A stretch of DNA of 7,853 nucleotides from an uncultured Porphyromonadaceae bacterium (GTDB taxonomy: Bacteria; Bacteroidota; Bacteroidia; Bacteroidales; Muribaculaceae): assembly GCA_900540625.1 (NCBI GenBank), contig UQGP01000064.1:1-7853 (forward strand), given 5' to 3'. Position numbers and translations under genes: made by a program. The notes under the pieces were generated by a model. The model made no database searches. It was not told the DNA's origin and worked only from the letters and a program-made list of their open reading frames with translations. This document shows, piece by piece, positions 6,193-7,853 of this stretch. How positions within the stretch are numbered: position 1 is the first letter of the stretch; each line of letters begins with the position of its first letter.

Positions 6193-7311
6193 TCAATGGG
6201 ATACGCTGTATCCACCGGCAGGGGTGGAGCCTACGCAACCCATAAGTTCGAGCTGAAACAATGCGTCTTGTACGTCAGCAAGAGACATCGAGATTGCAGA
6301 AGCAATTTGCACCGGCAGGCTGTCGGCGTTGGCGTCCAGATATTGGATTATACGCTGCTGTTCTTCGGTAAGGTCCAGCGGCAGTTGCTTCTGTTGGGGT
6401 ACATCATTGCGAGCCCAGCCCAAGTATTCGGCCAAATCGCTGGGTTCGGTGAGCAGGTGCGCGCAGTTGGTGCTTATAAGATGGTTACATCCTCGGCTAT
6501 ATTGGTCGGTGGTGCGTCCCGGAAGTGCAAAGACCTCTCTGTCGTATGAATTGGCAAGGCTTGCCGTGGTCATTGACCCGCCTTTCCGGTCGCTTTCCAT
6601 CACCAGTAGGCAGTCGCACATACCGGCAACGATGCGGTTACGCGCCAAAAATAGCGAAGGATTGGTATGGCTTTCGAAGTCGTATTCGGTGAGTACCGCG
6701 CCCCCGTTTTGTATCATCTTGACTGCCACGGGACGATGTGTCTCGGGATATATGCGGTCTAAGGGCACGGCGCTGACGGCCACAGTGGGTACACCTGCGT
6801 CGAGTGCTGCGCGATGCGCCGCTACATCAATGCCGTATGCCAGGCCGCTTACAACAACAAGATCCGAAACCATCGAAGCCAATTCGGAAACGAATTTTGC
6901 AGTGGAAGACACTCCGTACGAGGTTGCACGGCGCGTGCCTACCATCGAAATTATGTGACTTGCATTCAGGTCGGTATCGCCGGCTATAAATAAGCCCAAC
7001 GGCGCATCGGAGCAGTTGGCCAAACGGCGGGGGAAACGGCTGTCCGAGTAGTATATAAAGTCAACATTTATTTGCCGGGCATGTCGCGCTTGCCGCAAAG
7101 CCCTTTCGAGCAAGGTACGGCGATAGCTGTCGTCCAATATCGGTGAACGAGCATTCATAGTCCTTTGCAGTTCGGCCTCGGACATTCCGAAAAAACGGCG
7201 TTCATCGCCGACTTTATCGAGAATCTGTGTCCCCAACGAAAAGTTGTTGCCTTTCAGCCTTGCAAAGGCGATATGTAGTACGAGGTCATCGTAGCTATCG
7301 ATGTCCGGCAT
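6193..7311 (-). CDS. dprA: DNA processing protein DprA (Smf)
   Basis: 372 residues from the ATG at 7311. DprA binds incoming single-stranded DNA and loads RecA during natural transformation; homologues are also common in species not known to be competent. An N-terminal helical region (about 1-80) precedes the Rossmann-like DNA-binding domain: YYSDSRFPRRL (87-97), DAPLGLFIAGD (102-112), MVGTRRATSYG (123-133), SGLAYGIDVAAH (155-166), RNRIVAG (224-230), KGGSMTTASLA (243-253), EVFALPG (259-265) and GCNHLI (274-279). The C-terminal 313-370 is consistent with the DprA winged-helix domain. Length and all key motifs are normal, so it looks intact. An in-frame TTG at 7359 would give 16 more residues but overlaps the thioesterase gene; the ATG at 7311 lies 10 bases after the thioesterase stop, is preceded by AAGAGA, and suits tight operon spacing. 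Cotranscription with the thioesterase is likely; no other competence gene is present. Confidence 0.95.
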   Translation of the reverse strand: MPDIDSYDDLVLHIAFARLKGNNFSLGTQILDKVGDERRFFGMSEAELQRTMNARSPILDDSYRRTLLERALRQARHARQINVDFIYYSDSRFPRRLANCSDAPLGLFIAGDTDLNASHIISMVGTRRATSYGVSSTAKFVSELASMVSDLVVVSGLAYGIDVAAHRAALDAGVPTVAVSAVPLDRIYPETHRPVAVKMIQNGGAVLTEYDFESHTNPSLFLARNRIVAGMCDCLLVMESDRKGGSMTTASLANSYDREVFALPGRTTDQYSRGCNHLISTNCAHLLTEPSDLAEYLGWARNDVPQQKQLPLDLTEEQQRIIQYLDANADSLPVQIASAISMSLADVQDALFQLELMGCVGSTPAGGYSVSH

Positions 7312-7321
7312 TCTCTTATGA

Positions 7322-7735
7322 TTATTTAGACGATTCGATGTATTTGCCAAAAGCTTCAAGAAGCCGCTCGCCTCGTGTCAGGTGTCCGTTTTCGACACAT
7401 GCGACGGTGACTTCGGCGCGTAATACCGGTGTCCCGTCGGGACGGTATATGTCTTGATAGAATATGAAGGCGGCGCCACGGCGTCCGAGGCGCAGACAGC
7501 TGACAAAACTATCGCCGATGCGCAGCGGAGTCTTATATTCGATGTTCACACGTGCCAATACCGGATCAATGCCCATTGCGTGCATCTCGCCGAAAGTAAG
7601 GCCCGCTTGTCGACAAAACTCATGACGTGTGTGCTCCAAGTAGTGCAGATAGTTGGCGTTGTTTACGATGCCTTGATAATCAAGCTCGTAATCTCGGACC
7701 TGCATTTCTAAGGTAAATATGTATTGATCGAACAT
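7322..7735 (-). CDS. Hotdog-fold acyl-CoA thioesterase (4HBT, YbgC/FadM-like)
   Basis: 137 residues, the normal length for a single hotdog-fold thioesterase of the 4-hydroxybenzoyl-CoA thioesterase family. It hydrolyses acyl-CoA thioesters in the cytoplasm; substrate length cannot be read from the sequence. The key segment is VRDYELDYQGIVNNANYL (13-30): D19 aligns with the catalytic aspartate of YbgC (TDAGGVVYHANYL), with the following helix HYLEHTRHEF (31-40). IDPVLARVNIEYKTPLRIGD (56-75) is the typical strand pair that lines the dimer interface. The ATG at 7733-7735 lies about 24 bases after a good -7 box, implying a short leader. It is the first gene of the thioesterase-dprA pair and ends 10 bases before the dprA ATG. 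A general housekeeping role in acyl-CoA turnover is most likely; a specific link to DprA is not apparent. Confidence 0.92.
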   Translation of the reverse strand: MFDQYIFTLEMQVRDYELDYQGIVNNANYLHYLEHTRHEFCRQAGLTFGEMHAMGIDPVLARVNIEYKTPLRIGDSFVSCLRLGRRGAAFIFYQDIYRPDGTPVLRAEVTVACVENGHLTRGERLLEAFGKYIESSK

Positions 7736-7758
7736 GACGTGTATTCCATAAGAAAAAA

Positions 7759-7766
7759 CAAAGGTA
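7759..7766 (-). promoter_or_regulatory. -7 promoter box (TACCTTTG) for the thioesterase-dprA operon
   Basis: On the minus strand this reads TACCTTTG, an exact match to the Bacteroidota -7 consensus TAnnTTTG, inside the common context TTACCTTTG. Transcription would start near 7752, giving a leader of about 17 bases before the ATG at 7735. A TTTG on the minus strand lies at 7794-7797, but 27 bases from the box, longer than the usual 19-21, so the -33 element is not well defined. The position where -33 should lie holds a dyad (7779-7791). Confidence 0.65.
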
Positions 7767-7778
7767 ACACTTTATTTT

Positions 7779-7791
7779 GATACATTGTATC
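7779..7791. promoter_or_regulatory. Perfect 13-base dyad GATACA-T-TGTATC, candidate operator
   Basis: Two 6-base arms, GATACA and TGTATC, flank a single T. An outer pair TTTTGA (7775-7780) and TCAAAA (7793-7798) partly overlaps the inner arms, making the whole 7775-7798 segment near-symmetrical. It lies 12 bases upstream of the -7 box of the thioesterase-dprA operon, across the expected -33 position, where a bound dimer could affect RNA polymerase. No regulator gene is adjacent. A 6-bp arm in A/T-rich DNA can occur by chance, so the role is inferred. Confidence 0.3.
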
Positions 7792-7853
7792 GTCAAAAGC
7801 AATATTGTCCTAAATAAAATCGAAAAAAAGAAAAAGGAAGTAGTCACTAAGGC

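Noticed and set aside
6329..6958. Plus-strand open frame of 209 codons opposite dprA
   Set aside because: It is fully antisense to a complete DprA with all motifs. The translated product is Ser/Arg-rich with no family features, as expected for a shadow frame.

Overview
The window looks like chromosomal DNA from a member of the Bacteroidota, probably the order Bacteroidales; I cannot name the family. The evidence is a lipoprotein with a Bacteroidota-type signal peptide, promoter boxes of the TAnnTTTG type, A/T-rich translation starts without clear Shine-Dalgarno sequences, and a PIF1-like helicase carrying a C-terminal TPR extension. Base composition is moderate and even across the genes. I see no insertion sequence, phage gene, tRNA, rRNA or CRISPR array.

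Layout. A plus-strand gene (151-2229) encodes a PIF1/RecD2-like superfamily 1 helicase fused to a coiled coil and TPR repeats. It converges, across a 37-base gap, on a block of six minus-strand genes that fills the rest of the window. Read in the direction of transcription from the right, these are a 4HBT hotdog-fold acyl-CoA thioesterase (7735-7322), dprA (7311-6193), a uridine phosphorylase-type nucleoside phosphorylase (6124-5246), L-serine dehydratase sdaA (5220-4009), a small lipoprotein of unknown function (3993-3475) and rmuC (3355-2267). The thioesterase and dprA are separated by 10 bases and have an exact TAnnTTTG box just upstream, so they are probably one transcript. The phosphorylase, sdaA and lipoprotein genes are separated by 25 and 15 bases and probably form a second cotranscribed group or a continuation of the first. 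A strong hairpin follows the lipoprotein gene and separates it from rmuC.

Function. Three genes concern DNA: the PIF1-type helicase (unwinding, G-quadruplex or replication-fork roles), RmuC (limits rearrangements at inverted repeats) and DprA (loads RecA on incoming single-stranded DNA). Two are catabolic: serine to pyruvate plus ammonia, and uridine to uracil plus ribose-1-phosphate. The thioesterase acts in acyl-CoA metabolism. The gene content is mainly housekeeping, and I found no convincing new multi-gene system. The points most worth a second look are the helicase-TPR fusion, the serine dehydratase whose C-terminus lacks the terminal cysteine known as an iron-sulphur ligand in characterised homologues, the orphan lipoprotein with its strong downstream hairpin, and a dyad upstream of the thioesterase-dprA promoter.

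Two start codons are assigned here at the first good ATG rather than at in-frame upstream TTG codons: the helicase at 151 and dprA at 7311.
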